Origin: Croceibacterium_A sp039927815
GTDB lineage: Bacteria; Pseudomonadota; Alphaproteobacteria; Sphingomonadales; Sphingomonadaceae
NCBI GenBank assembly: GCA_039927815.1
Contig: JBDSUJ010000076.1
Span: 30,177-94,176, forward strand
Length of the DNA: 64,000 bases
Direction: 5' to 3'
Shown here: in pieces, positions 34,583 through 43,274 of the stretch
Position numbering within the stretch: the first letter of the stretch is position 1
How the letters are laid out: every line of letters begins with the position of its first letter
Made by a program: the position numbers and the translations under genes
The notes under the pieces: model-generated
Seen by the model: the letters and a program-made list of their open reading frames with translations, nothing else
What the model was told of the DNA's origin: nothing
Database searches by the model: none

Positions 34583-35865
34583 TGGCCAGCCAGCCGCGCA
34601 TCGTCCGCACTATTGGCGCGGTCAACATCGGCTCGTTCCGCATCTCGGCGATGATCGCCGGGGTGACCGAGGGCGGCGAGATGATCGTGCTGGGCAGCGG
34701 GCACCGTGCTTCGCAAGGGATCAAGCGGGGCTACGTGACCGACATGGCGGCAGCGACTTACGCCGTGCGCGATGCGATCGAGCGGGCCGAGAAGTTGGCC
34801 GGGGCGAACGTGTCGCGGGTGTGGATCGGTTGCTCGGGCGCGGGCCTGACGAGCAAGCTGACTCCGATCGAAATCGACATCGGCGGCCGCCGGATCGAGG
34901 AAGAGGACATCGAGCACTTGCTTGTGTGCGCGCGTGACAGCATCGAACCCGACGGGCGCATGGTGTTGCATGCCCAGCCGGCGTGCTATTTCCTTGACGG
35001 CGCGGACGGCATCGCCAACCCGCGCGGGCTCCATGCCGAACGGCTCGGCGTCGACATCCATGTCATGCTCGCGGACGGCGCGCCGATGCGCAATCTGACC
35101 GAGGCGGTCCAGAATGCCCACCTCGAGGTCGAGGCGGTGGTCGCCTCGCCGCTCGCGACAGGCCTCGCCTGCCTGACGCCGGAAGAACGCGACTTGGGCG
35201 TGGCGCTGGTCGAATTCGGCGCGCAAGTCACCAACGTCTCGGTCTATGCAGGCGGCATGTTGCTGGGCCTCACCGCGATCCCGCGCGGGTCCGCCGACAT
35301 CACCGATGCGATCGCCTCGGCGTTTCTGATCCGCCGCTTTCAGGCTGAGCGGCTCAAGTGTGTGCACGGCTCGGCCATCGCGGCCCCGGGCGATCACCGC
35401 GAGATGATCCCGGTCAACGGCCCAGGCGAGGACCGTGCGGGCCCGATCGCTCGCGGGGCCGACGACAAGAATTGCATTCCCCGCGCCGAACTTATCGCGG
35501 TTATCACCGCCGAGCTTGACCGGCTGGTGAGCGACGTCGCCCGCGCGCTCGAGGCGATGGGTTATTCGGGGCGTCAGGGGCGTCAGGTGGTGCTGACGGG
35601 CGGGGGCGCCGAACTTTCGGGACTCGCCGATTATGCTCAGGCCGCGCTCGGCAAGCCGGTCCGGATCGGCCGCCCGCCGCACCTCAAGGGCTTGCCCGAA
35701 GCGCACGCCGTGCCCGGGTTCGCCACGCTTGCCGGGCTGGTCCTGTATGCGGCCGAGGACCCGATCGACATCCGCCGGATCGGCTCGCGCCACACCCTGA
35801 CGACCAAGCCGGCCGGAGTGGCGCTTGCAATGCGCGTGTGGCGCGCCATGAGGGAATACTTCTGA
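34582..35865 (+). CDS. ftsA: Cell division protein FtsA
   Basis: 427 residues, actin-fold ATPase that tethers FtsZ to the membrane. Actin-family pieces visible are AVNIGSFRISAMIAG (phosphate 1), VALVEFGAQVTNVSVYAGG (phosphate 2) and VVLTGGGAELSGL (adenosine). The last residues (MRVWRAMREYF) form the amphipathic membrane-targeting helix typical of FtsA. Followed by the 121-base gap before ftsZ. Confidence 0.96.
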   Translation: MASQPRIVRTIGAVNIGSFRISAMIAGVTEGGEMIVLGSGHRASQGIKRGYVTDMAAATYAVRDAIERAEKLAGANVSRVWIGCSGAGLTSKLTPIEIDIGGRRIEEEDIEHLLVCARDSIEPDGRMVLHAQPACYFLDGADGIANPRGLHAERLGVDIHVMLADGAPMRNLTEAVQNAHLEVEAVVASPLATGLACLTPEERDLGVALVEFGAQVTNVSVYAGGMLLGLTAIPRGSADITDAIASAFLIRRFQAERLKCVHGSAIAAPGDHREMIPVNGPGEDRAGPIARGADDKNCIPRAELIAVITAELDRLVSDVARALEAMGYSGRQGRQVVLTGGGAELSGLADYAQAALGKPVRIGRPPHLKGLPEAHAVPGFATLAGLVLYAAEDPIDIRRIGSRHTLTTKPAGVALAMRVWRAMREYF

Positions 35866-35890
35866 TGTATCGCCAACGCCTTGGTGTGAC

Positions 35891-35910
35891 TGTGGATAGA
35901 GTTGTTAACC
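35891..35910. promoter_or_regulatory. DnaA-box-like sequence and GTTAACC motif in ftsA-ftsZ gap
   Basis: TGTGGATAG (35891-35899) differs from the strong DnaA box TGTGGATAA by one base. Immediately after it comes GTTGTTAACC, containing TTAAC, the half-site of the CtrA box. The gap is the only sizeable non-coding space in the dcw cluster and should contain an ftsZ promoter. Regulation of ftsZ by DnaA and CtrA is established in Caulobacter; here it is inferred from motif matches only. Confidence 0.4.
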
Positions 35911-35986
35911 TTTTTGCCCGCGTGATTTGCTTTGTGGCACAAGCACGGCACGCACATCTTCAACGCCTCCCCGAGGAGAGCTTCGC

Positions 35987-37714
35987 ATGAGCATCAACAT
36001 CGGCCCGCCTTCGGTGGAAGAATTGCGTCCGCGCATTACCGTGATCGGGGTCGGCGGCGCGGGCGGCAACGCCATCGCCAACATGATCCAGTCGGAGATC
36101 GAAGGCGTCGATTTCATCATCGCCAACACTGACGCGCAGGCGCTCAACAACGCCGTCGCCGAACATCGCATCCAGCTTGGCCCGGACATCACCCGCGGGC
36201 TTGGGGCCGGATCGCGGCCTGAAGTCGGGCGGGCAGCGGCGGAAGAAACGGTCGAGGAGATCGAGCGCGCGCTTGAAGGCGTGAACATGGTGTTCATCGC
36301 CGCCGGAATGGGCGGCGGCACTGGCACTGGCGCCGCGCCGGTAATCGCGCAAGTCGCTCGCTCCAAGGGCATCCTCACGGTCGGCGTGGTCACCAAGCCG
36401 TTCCTGTTCGAGGGAACGCGCCGGATGCGCTCGGCCGAAGCTGGCATCGACGAACTGCAGAAGAACGTCGACACCCTGATCGTCATTCCCAACCAGAACC
36501 TGTTCCTGGTCGCCCGCGCGGACACCACCTTCAAGGAAGCGTTCCAGCTCGCCGACGAAGTGCTCCAGCAGGGTGTCCGCTCGATCACCGACTTGATGGT
36601 TATGCCCGGCCTGATCAACCTCGACTTTGCCGACGTGCGTTCGGTGATGAACGAAATGGGCAAGGCGATGATGGGTACTGGCGAGGGTGAAGGCCCGAAC
36701 CGCGCGCTCGAAGCGGCCGAACGGGCGATCGCCAACCCACTGCTCGACGGCGTTTCGATGCGAGGCGCCAAGGGTGTGATCATCTCGATCATCGGCGGCG
36801 ACGACATGAAGCTGCTCGAAGTCGACGAAGCGGCCAATCATATCCGCGAACTGGTCGATCCCGAAGCGAACATCATCTGGGGCTCGGCGTTCAATCCCGA
36901 TCTCGAAGGCAAGATCCGCGTCTCGGTCGTCGCCACCGGCATCGAGCAGACTGGCGAGATGGCGCATTCCGCCGCCAGTCAGCCGCTCAGCTACGGTCTG
37001 TCGCGCGGGCCCAAGAAGCCGGTCCTGCCGTTGCCGACCGAAGCCGAGCTGGCTGAAGACGCTGCGGCGACGTCACAGGACGATGGCGATTACGGCAGCG
37101 CGGGATACGGGGCTGAGCCCGAAGTGGCACCGGAGCGGCAGGACTTTCACGCGACTCTGCCGCAGGCGTTCGAACCGGAAGGTGAAGACGAGGCCGAGGA
37201 AAGCCTGGCCGAGCCGGCCGATGGCAGCGCTTACGAATCGTCGAGTGACGACGGTTACGCCTCGCTCAGCGGCACGCGTATCGAACGCGACCCCGAAGCT
37301 GCTGCTCCGAACATGGGTGATGAGGATTGGGGTGCGCCTATGGAAGCTACGAACGAGGCAGAAGATAGCGACTCCCTCGAGTTGACGGCCGCGGACGCGG
37401 ACGACGAACCCGCTGCCGAGCAGGACGAATTGCTGCTCGACGCCAGCCGCCTCGCTGCGGCGGACGAACCGCTGCAATCGCCGCTGGTCGGCCGGCGGCG
37501 CGGCATTCTCGGCTCGGGCGGACCGGCCGAGGCCGAGGCGCCGCAGCGCCGCGCGGCGCCGGCACCCGCCGCGACCGGCAGCACTTTGTTCGAACGCATG
37601 GCCAACCTGTCGCGCGCCAACACCGCCGCGCCGGCCGAAGAGAACGACGAAGATGAGGACGGCGGCAGTGCGCTGCGGATCCCGCGCTTCCTGGGACGGC
37701 AGAACAACCAGTAA
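35987..37714 (+). CDS. ftsZ: Cell division protein FtsZ
   Basis: 575 residues, long for FtsZ. The start is preceded by GAGGAGA. Residues about 15-320 are the tubulin-fold GTPase with GVGGAGGNAI, the GGGTGTGAAP signature and NTDAQAL. From about 330 to 560 runs a long acidic, Ala/Glu-rich linker, and the protein ends in the conserved peptide IPRFLGRQNNQ that binds FtsA and other partners. Long linkers are usual in alphaproteobacteria, but this one (about 230 residues) is at the long end. ftsZ is the last gene of the cluster. Confidence 0.97.
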   Translation: MSINIGPPSVEELRPRITVIGVGGAGGNAIANMIQSEIEGVDFIIANTDAQALNNAVAEHRIQLGPDITRGLGAGSRPEVGRAAAEETVEEIERALEGVNMVFIAAGMGGGTGTGAAPVIAQVARSKGILTVGVVTKPFLFEGTRRMRSAEAGIDELQKNVDTLIVIPNQNLFLVARADTTFKEAFQLADEVLQQGVRSITDLMVMPGLINLDFADVRSVMNEMGKAMMGTGEGEGPNRALEAAERAIANPLLDGVSMRGAKGVIISIIGGDDMKLLEVDEAANHIRELVDPEANIIWGSAFNPDLEGKIRVSVVATGIEQTGEMAHSAASQPLSYGLSRGPKKPVLPLPTEAELAEDAAATSQDDGDYGSAGYGAEPEVAPERQDFHATLPQAFEPEGEDEAEESLAEPADGSAYESSSDDGYASLSGTRIERDPEAAAPNMGDEDWGAPMEATNEAEDSDSLELTAADADDEPAAEQDELLLDASRLAAADEPLQSPLVGRRRGILGSGGPAEAEAPQRRAAPAPAATGSTLFERMANLSRANTAAPAEENDEDEDGGSALRIPRFLGRQNNQ

Positions 37715-37759
37715 CGTCATTCGCGCGCGGTTCAGCCGGGCGCGGGTAACCGGCATGGG

Positions 37760-39733
37760 ATGGTGAGTTTAAACCTGCGAGGGGCGGCATATCCGGCGGC
37801 TGTGGTGGCTGCCGCCGCCATCGCGCTGACGGCTTTCCCGGGTTCGGCGCAAACCGGGCTCGCACCGACAGCGGACAGCGCGCGGCTGAGCGAAGCGTTG
37901 CGCAACCTGGCGCGCAATCCGCAGTCTTTCGAGGCGCTGATCGCGGCCGGTGAAGCCTCGCTTCGGCTTGACGATGTCAACGCCGCGCTGGGCTTCTTTC
38001 GCCGTGCTCAAGGGTTCCAGCCGCTGGATGGGCGGGTCAAGGCGGGTCTTGCGGGCGCGATGGTGCGCCAGCACCAGCCGCTCGAGGCGCTGCGGTTGTT
38101 TGCTGAGGCCGAGCAGGGCGGGGCGCTTGCGCGACCGTATATCGCCGACCGCGGCCTGGCGTACGACCTGATCGGCGACAACGCGCGCGCGCAGCAGGAC
38201 TATCAGTCTGCGCTCGCGGCGGGACCCGACCCGGTGGTAACGCGCCGGCTGGCGCTCAGCCTGGCCATAACCGGAGATCAGCGCGCGGCTGAGGCCGCGC
38301 TGCTGCCCTTGCTCCAGCGGCAGGATCTGGCGGCCTACCGCACGCGCGCCTTCGCGCTGGCAATCCTTGGCAAAGGCGAAGAGGCGGTGTCGATCATCGA
38401 GACGATGCTGCCCGGCGCGCTGTCAGGGCGTATGGCGCCGTACTTGCGCTACATGCCGCGGCTGACCCGGGCGCAGCAAGCGGCCGCGGCCGACCTCGGT
38501 GCTTTCCCCCCCGCCGGCGACATCGGCCGCGACGATCCGGCGCTGGCGGCTTACGCGGCCAGCATCGGCGCCATTCCTGCGGCGCGGACGGCCGATGCCC
38601 GGCTGGTCCCCAGCGGCGTGCCAATGGGCCGCGACCGCGCGGCGGCGGCTCCGGTGAAGACCGCGGCCGTGCAGCCGTCGCTCCGCGGATCGCCGACGCC
38701 CCAACCGGTCGCGCGCGCGGCGTTGGCCCGCGCTACGACGTCCGCTCCAGGGCCTTCGCCGACAGCGGTTCAAGTGGCAATAGCCGCGCCCTCGGGAGCG
38801 CCAGCCCCGGTGCAGCGCACGCCGGCCGCGCCGCGCACTGCCCTGCCTGAGCGGGCTCGCGCAATGCTCGAGCAACATCCCAGTCAAGCCGGTCCCTCAC
38901 CCGCAAGCGCGCCGAAACCGGATCCGGCCCGCGTGGTGGCACAAACGGTCGGTCAGGCCGCCCGAGCCGCGCCACCGTTGGCAGTCGTGGAGGCTGCGCC
39001 GGTGCCAGCGCCCGTGACCGCGCAACAGGCGCTCCCGCAACCCGTCGTGGTCGCCACGCTCGATCCGCCACCCCAGCCGGTGGTCGTGGCCGCGCTTGAC
39101 CCGGTGCCGCCGCCGGTGATGGCAACGCCAACGCCAACGCCAACGCCAACGCCAACGCCAGCGCCAGCGCCAACGCCAACGCCAACGCCAACGCCAACGC
39201 CAACGCCCACTCCCACTCCCACTCCCACTCCCACTCCCACTCCCACTCCCACTCCCACTCCCACTCCCACTCCCACTCCCACTCCGGCGGTCGAGCCAGC
39301 GGCACGCGCCGTCAGCTTGAGCGAGACGTTCGCGGACTTGCGCGCCGCGCCCGCGACCTCGTCCGTTTCCCCCAACATCAGCGCGGTCGACATCACACGT
39401 ATCCAGCCGCGACGCGAACAGGTCGTGGTCGCCAAGCCCGTGGGGCCCCCGAAACCGCCGCCTGTGCCGAGCCGCCAATGGGTTCAGATCGCCACCGGGC
39501 GGGATCCGGCGGCCCTGGCTTTCGACTGGCGCCGGATCAAGCGCGAGGCTGATGGCCTGCTCGACAAACAGACGCCCAGCACCGCTGACTGGGGCCAGAC
39601 CAACCGGCTGGTTGTCGGGCCCTTCCCCACCGCCGCGGCGGCCGATCAACTGATCGGCAAGCTCAAGGACAAGAAGCTTGACGCGTTTCGCTTCACCAGC
39701 GCCGTTGGCGAAACGGTGGCCGCGCTAGATTGA
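37760..39733 (+). CDS. Secreted TPR protein with (Thr-Pro)n tract and SPOR-like C-terminus
   Basis: 657 residues with a signal peptide (cleavage near AFPGSAQT, about residue 31). Residues about 40-240 are helical TPR-like repeats (FEALIAAGEASLRLDDVNAALGFFRRA and following). A long Pro/Ala-rich disordered region follows and contains 27 tandem Thr-Pro or Ala-Pro units. The last ~85 residues (RQWVQIATGRDPAAL..RLVVGPFPTAAAADQLIGKL) fit a SPOR domain, which binds denuded septal glycan. It follows ftsZ by 45 bases, so a division-site peptidoglycan role is inferred. In many dcw clusters lpxC sits at this position instead. Confidence 0.75.
   Translation: MVSLNLRGAAYPAAVVAAAAIALTAFPGSAQTGLAPTADSARLSEALRNLARNPQSFEALIAAGEASLRLDDVNAALGFFRRAQGFQPLDGRVKAGLAGAMVRQHQPLEALRLFAEAEQGGALARPYIADRGLAYDLIGDNARAQQDYQSALAAGPDPVVTRRLALSLAITGDQRAAEAALLPLLQRQDLAAYRTRAFALAILGKGEEAVSIIETMLPGALSGRMAPYLRYMPRLTRAQQAAAADLGAFPPAGDIGRDDPALAAYAASIGAIPAARTADARLVPSGVPMGRDRAAAAPVKTAAVQPSLRGSPTPQPVARAALARATTSAPGPSPTAVQVAIAAPSGAPAPVQRTPAAPRTALPERARAMLEQHPSQAGPSPASAPKPDPARVVAQTVGQAARAAPPLAVVEAAPVPAPVTAQQALPQPVVVATLDPPPQPVVVAALDPVPPPVMATPTPTPTPTPTPAPAPTPTPTPTPTPTPTPTPTPTPTPTPTPTPTPTPTPTPTPAVEPAARAVSLSETFADLRAAPATSSVSPNISAVDITRIQPRREQVVVAKPVGPPKPPPVPSRQWVQIATGRDPAALAFDWRRIKREADGLLDKQTPSTADWGQTNRLVVGPFPTAAAADQLIGKLKDKKLDAFRFTSAVGETVAALD
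39125..39286 (+). repeat. Hexanucleotide microsatellite, 27 in-frame units
   Basis: Five ACGCCA, two GCGCCA, six ACGCCA, one ACGCCC, twelve ACTCCC and one ACTCCG, all in frame and encoding Thr-Pro (or Ala-Pro). The block of twelve identical ACTCCC units is the youngest and most slippage-prone part. Because the unit is six bases, length change alters the protein linker without shifting frame. Confidence 0.95.
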
Positions 39734-39886
39734 AGGCCGCGCGCTTTAAAACTGCTAAGCGCACAGCTTTTGCACAGGCTGCCAACAGGGTTGTTGAATT
39801 ATGCCCGGCGGCGTCATGGCGTCGGATTGCGCGGACCGCGGGGTCCCGCGAATAGAGTCCGGGGACTGGATGGGACTTCAGGATCG

Positions 39887-40399
39887 ATGATAATGGATAC
39901 GAGGCGCGAACCCATAGACGACAACGACGACGCCGCTCCCGTCGATATGCTGATTCAGCTGTTCGAAGCGCATGGTTGGCCGTGCGAGTACGTCAACGAT
40001 GACGAGGTTTCGGGCGAGATTCAGGGCAGCTGGGCTAATTACCAGGTGCGCGGAATCTGGCGCCAGGAAGACCAGGTGCTGCAACTTCTGTGCCTGCCGG
40101 AGATTCGCGTTCCCGATGCCAAGCGCAAGGCGGCTTATGAGTTGCTTGCGCTGGTAAACGAGCAGTTGTGGCTGGGCCATTTCGATATCTGGTCGAACGG
40201 CGGAGTGCTGCTTTACCGCCACGGCCTGGTGCTCGGGCAAGACGGCCTGCTCAGCTTGGCGACGGCACAGATGGCGGTCGAGAGCGCGGTGGCCGAATGC
40301 GACCGGTTCTATCCCGCGTTCCAGTTCGTCCTGTGGGGCGACAAAAAGCCCAGAGAGGCGCTCGAAGCGGCCTTGGTTGACGCGGCGGGCGAGGCATAG
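39887..40399 (+). CDS. YbjN domain-containing protein
   Basis: 170 residues (168 if the ATG two codons later is used; the ribosome site AGGAT does not decide). Resembles the YbjN family: PVDMLIQLFEAHGWPCEYVNDDEVSG, LCLPEIRVPDAKRKAAYELLALVNEQLWLGHFDIWSNGG is the typical core. YbjN proteins are type III secretion chaperone-like folds implicated in stress and motility control in enterobacteria; the role here is unknown. It stands immediately upstream of proC (14 bases), a pairing common in this order. Confidence 0.85.
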   Translation: MIMDTRREPIDDNDDAAPVDMLIQLFEAHGWPCEYVNDDEVSGEIQGSWANYQVRGIWRQEDQVLQLLCLPEIRVPDAKRKAAYELLALVNEQLWLGHFDIWSNGGVLLYRHGLVLGQDGLLSLATAQMAVESAVAECDRFYPAFQFVLWGDKKPREALEAALVDAAGEA

Positions 40400-40413
40400 A
40401 CTCAGGCGGCAGG

Positions 40414-41238
40414 GTGGGCCACACGCCGCGGGTGAACTTCAATTCGATATTACTGATCGGGTGTGGCAACATGGCCGGCGCGATGCTCCGGGGCTGGCTC
40501 GCGGCTGGTTTTGACCCCGCGCGCTTCACCGTGGCCGATCCTTCGCCGCGCGATCTCCCGGCCGGCGTTATCGGCCTCGCCGATATTCCACCCCGTGGCG
40601 ATTTCGATGTCATCGTGCTGGGTGTCAAACCCCAGCTGCTCGATAAGGTGAGCGGGCAAGTCGAGAACCTCGCGGGCTCCAGCACGATGCTGGTGTCGAT
40701 CCTGGCGGGCGTCGAGATCGACGTGCTCGGGCAGCATTTTCCGCGCGCGCGAGGGCTGCTGCGGGTCATGCCCAACCTTGCCGCCGCGCTCGGCAAGTCG
40801 CCGATCGCGCTGGCGCAACGCGGGCTCGATGAAACCGCGCAGGCCGCGGCCGTCGCCTTGCTGGCGCCGCTCGGCACGCCCGAGTGGGTCGATGAAGGCG
40901 CGTTCGACCTGGTCACCGCGCTGGCGGGGTCCGGGCCGGCGTTCGTGTACCGCTTCATCGATGCGATGGGATCGGCCGCGGCCGGCCTGGGACTTCCGGC
41001 TGACCAAGCGGCGCGGCTGGCGCTGGCCACGGTAGAAGGCGCGGCTGCGCTCGCGGCCCGGAGCGGCGTCGACCCCGCAGAACTGGCCCGGCGGGTCGCC
41101 AGTCCCGGCGGCGTAACCCAGGCAGGGCTCGACGTGCTGGACGCCGATGGCCGCGTCGGCCAGCTGCTGCGCGACACCTTGCGGGCCGCGCGTGACCGCA
41201 GCGCGGAAATGGCGCGCACCGCGCGGGGCGATAGTTAA
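40414..41238 (+). CDS. proC: Pyrroline-5-carboxylate reductase
   Basis: 274 residues from a GTG with AGGCGGCAGG upstream; another GTG six codons later is possible. Last step of proline synthesis, NAD(P)H-dependent. The Rossmann loop is LLIGCGNMAGAMLRGW, then VLGVKPQ, RVMPNLAAALG, and the C-terminal signature ALAGSGPAFVYRFIDAM..VASPGGVTQAGLD. proB lies 3.3 kb downstream; proA is not in the window. Confidence 0.95.
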   Translation: MGHTPRVNFNSILLIGCGNMAGAMLRGWLAAGFDPARFTVADPSPRDLPAGVIGLADIPPRGDFDVIVLGVKPQLLDKVSGQVENLAGSSTMLVSILAGVEIDVLGQHFPRARGLLRVMPNLAAALGKSPIALAQRGLDETAQAAAVALLAPLGTPEWVDEGAFDLVTALAGSGPAFVYRFIDAMGSAAAGLGLPADQAARLALATVEGAAALAARSGVDPAELARRVASPGGVTQAGLDVLDADGRVGQLLRDTLRAARDRSAEMARTARGDS

Positions 41239-41335
41239 TGCGATTTCATGCGGTTTAGCTTGAATCCGGGCCGTTAGAGGGCGATATTCCCCGATACCGG
41301 CTTGTCGTCGCTCGGCGCCGGAATGGAGTTTTGGA

Positions 41336-42076
41336 ATGGCTAACTGGAACGAACCTCGCCGCGATAGCGAACTCGGCATTCAGCCGGGCTTCGGCCGTCA
41401 GGGCGGTGTCGCCACCACGGTCGACGCCGGCCTGCGCCGGCACATGCTGTCGATCTATAATTACATGAGCTCAGGCATCCTGCTCAGTGGCATCGTGGCG
41501 CTACTGGCGTGGAACAGCGGCTTTGCCGTCACGATCTTCAGCACCCCGCTGCGGTGGGTCGTCGGGCTCGCCCCGCTGGCGGTCGTATTTGCGATGAGCT
41601 TTGGCCAGAGCCGGTTTTCGACCGGAACGCTGCGCGCGCTGTTCTGGGCTTTCGCGGTCCTGATGGGGCTGTCGCTGTCGTCGATCTTCGCGGTCTATTC
41701 GGGCGCCTCGATCGCGGCCACGTTCTTTGCCACCGCCGGCGCGTTCGCGGGTCTCAGCTTGTTCGGCTACACTACCAAGAAGGACCTGTCGGCGTTCGGC
41801 ACGTTCCTGATCATGGGTGTGTTCGGGCTGATCATCGCGATGGTCGCCAACATGTTCATCAAGTCCGAAGGTCTCGCCATGGCGATCCCGTTTCTCGGGG
41901 TGCTGATTTTTGCCGGGCTGACCGCCTTCGACACCCAGAAGCTCAAGAACCAGTATTTCGCCATCCCGGCCGAATACGCCGGCAAGGCGGTCGTGCTTGG
42001 CGCGTTGACGCTGTATCTCGACTTCATCAACATGTTCATGTTCCTGCTGCGGTTCATGGGTTCATCGCGCAACTGA
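41336..42076 (+). CDS. Bax inhibitor-1/YccA (TMBIM) family membrane protein
   Basis: 246 residues with a 35-residue cytoplasmic N-terminus and seven membrane helices. The UPF0005 signature is visible in LGVLIFAGLTAFDTQKLKNQY, whose Asp is the pH-sensing residue of the bacterial homologue, and in FGYTTKKDLSAFG. The family forms Ca2+-leak channels or associates with FtsH (YccA). A GGAG site precedes the ATG. Monocistronic, ending at a strong terminator. Confidence 0.93.
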   Translation: MANWNEPRRDSELGIQPGFGRQGGVATTVDAGLRRHMLSIYNYMSSGILLSGIVALLAWNSGFAVTIFSTPLRWVVGLAPLAVVFAMSFGQSRFSTGTLRALFWAFAVLMGLSLSSIFAVYSGASIAATFFATAGAFAGLSLFGYTTKKDLSAFGTFLIMGVFGLIIAMVANMFIKSEGLAMAIPFLGVLIFAGLTAFDTQKLKNQYFAIPAEYAGKAVVLGALTLYLDFINMFMFLLRFMGSSRN

Positions 42077-42100
42077 TCGCGTTGTGGATTCGCCTGATCG

Positions 42101-42138
42101 TGCCCGGGGCGCATAACCGCGTTCCGGGCATTTTCTTT
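42101..42138 (+). terminator. Rho-independent terminator after the Bax-inhibitor-1 gene
   Basis: TGCCCGG pairs with CCGGGCA across a 16-base loop and is followed by TTTTCTTT. It lies 25 bases after the stop codon. Confidence 0.85.
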
Positions 42139-42233
42139 GCCTGTCCGGACGGTTAGGGTCCGCGCTTAATCGGCGGGCAAGGTGCGCGCGACCACGTTCG
42201 GTCGCTCGGGCCCCGGGGGGAGAGCAGCGCCAC

Positions 42234-43112
42234 ATGTCCCTGTCTAAGTGCATATCCTGGCGCACGGCGGCCATGGGCGTCGGGCTTGCATTGCTGGCCG
42301 CTTGTACGCCGCCGCCACCGCCCCCCCCGCCGCCGCCGCCCCCGCCGCCCGCGCCACCAATCGTGCAGGAGGTCATCCCTTATCGGCCGCTGCCGCCAGG
42401 CGGGGCGGATTATGCGATGACCATCCCGCCGCTCGGCCCGGACGGGGTTCGCGTGACTCCCAACAAGAACCTCAACGCGGACGAAACACTGTGGTATTTG
42501 CGCTCCGGCTGGAACGTCGCCGCGCTCAATTGCCTCGACCCCGCTTACGAGCCGATTCTCGAAGGCTATCGCGGCTTCCTCAAGAAATACGTCAAGAAGC
42601 TGGCATCGACCAACGCGGCGCTCGACGCTCAGTATCGCAAGGCCAATGGCTCCGCAAAAGCTGGCATCAAGGCGCGCGAGGTGCGCATGACCCAGGTCTA
42701 CAACTACTTCGCCTTGCCGCCCGCGCGGACCGAGTTTTGTGGCGCGGTGCTGGGGATCGCCAGTGAATTTCTCGCCTCGCCCCCGGCCGATCCGGTACCG
42801 CTCGCGGCCGCCAGTCTGGCGCGCATCGACGCCGCGTTCGAGAAGTTCTTTACCGAGTACGATCAGTACCGCGTCGATTCAGCTGCGTGGGACACCCGCT
42901 ACGGCGCGCAGTACGGCTACTCGCAGCCGGGGTATGTAGCGGTGCACAGCCTCAGCGGGCCCCGCATCGTGGCGCCGGAGGCGACGCTGCCGGTGACTTC
43001 GAGCGCCGTCACCGATCCCGATACCGGCGCGCGGATTCCGGTGATCCCCGCGCCCGTGGGGACTATCTCGACACCGGTCGTGCAGCCAGTACCGAGCACG
43101 CAGCGGCGCTGA
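42234..43112 (+). CDS. Lipoprotein with poly-proline tract, unknown function
   Basis: 292 residues. Signal peptide with lipobox (LLAAC, Cys at about 24) followed directly by TPPPP..., an uninterrupted run of about 14 prolines, then APP. The mature domain (residues about 60-225) is helical, with FLKKYVKKLASTNAALD and a pair of Cys (NCLDP, FCGAV) that could form a disulfide; the tail is Pro/Val/Thr-rich. No named family recognised. Translation of the proline run should depend on EF-P. Monocistronic, ending upstream of tRNA-Ala. Confidence 0.7.
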   Translation: MSLSKCISWRTAAMGVGLALLAACTPPPPPPPPPPPPPPAPPIVQEVIPYRPLPPGGADYAMTIPPLGPDGVRVTPNKNLNADETLWYLRSGWNVAALNCLDPAYEPILEGYRGFLKKYVKKLASTNAALDAQYRKANGSAKAGIKAREVRMTQVYNYFALPPARTEFCGAVLGIASEFLASPPADPVPLAAASLARIDAAFEKFFTEYDQYRVDSAAWDTRYGAQYGYSQPGYVAVHSLSGPRIVAPEATLPVTSSAVTDPDTGARIPVIPAPVGTISTPVVQPVPSTQRR

Positions 43113-43191
43113 TTTAAGCCTTCCCCGCGCGCGCCCTATTCGCTAAGGGCCGCGCTCCGTGCGGGGGGTGACCTTCCGCCGACACCTGAAC

Positions 43192-43267
<76 letters not shown>

Positions 43268-43274
43268 GGTGTAG

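Noticed and set aside
39125..39286. CRISPR-like repeat array
   Set aside because: The unit is six bases with no spacers and it is in frame in a coding gene.
38733..39649. Antisense frames with Trp-Glu or Gly-Ser repeat proteins
   Set aside because: They are reverse-strand readings of the Thr-Pro hexanucleotide repeat inside the secreted TPR/SPOR gene, with no ribosome site or homology.
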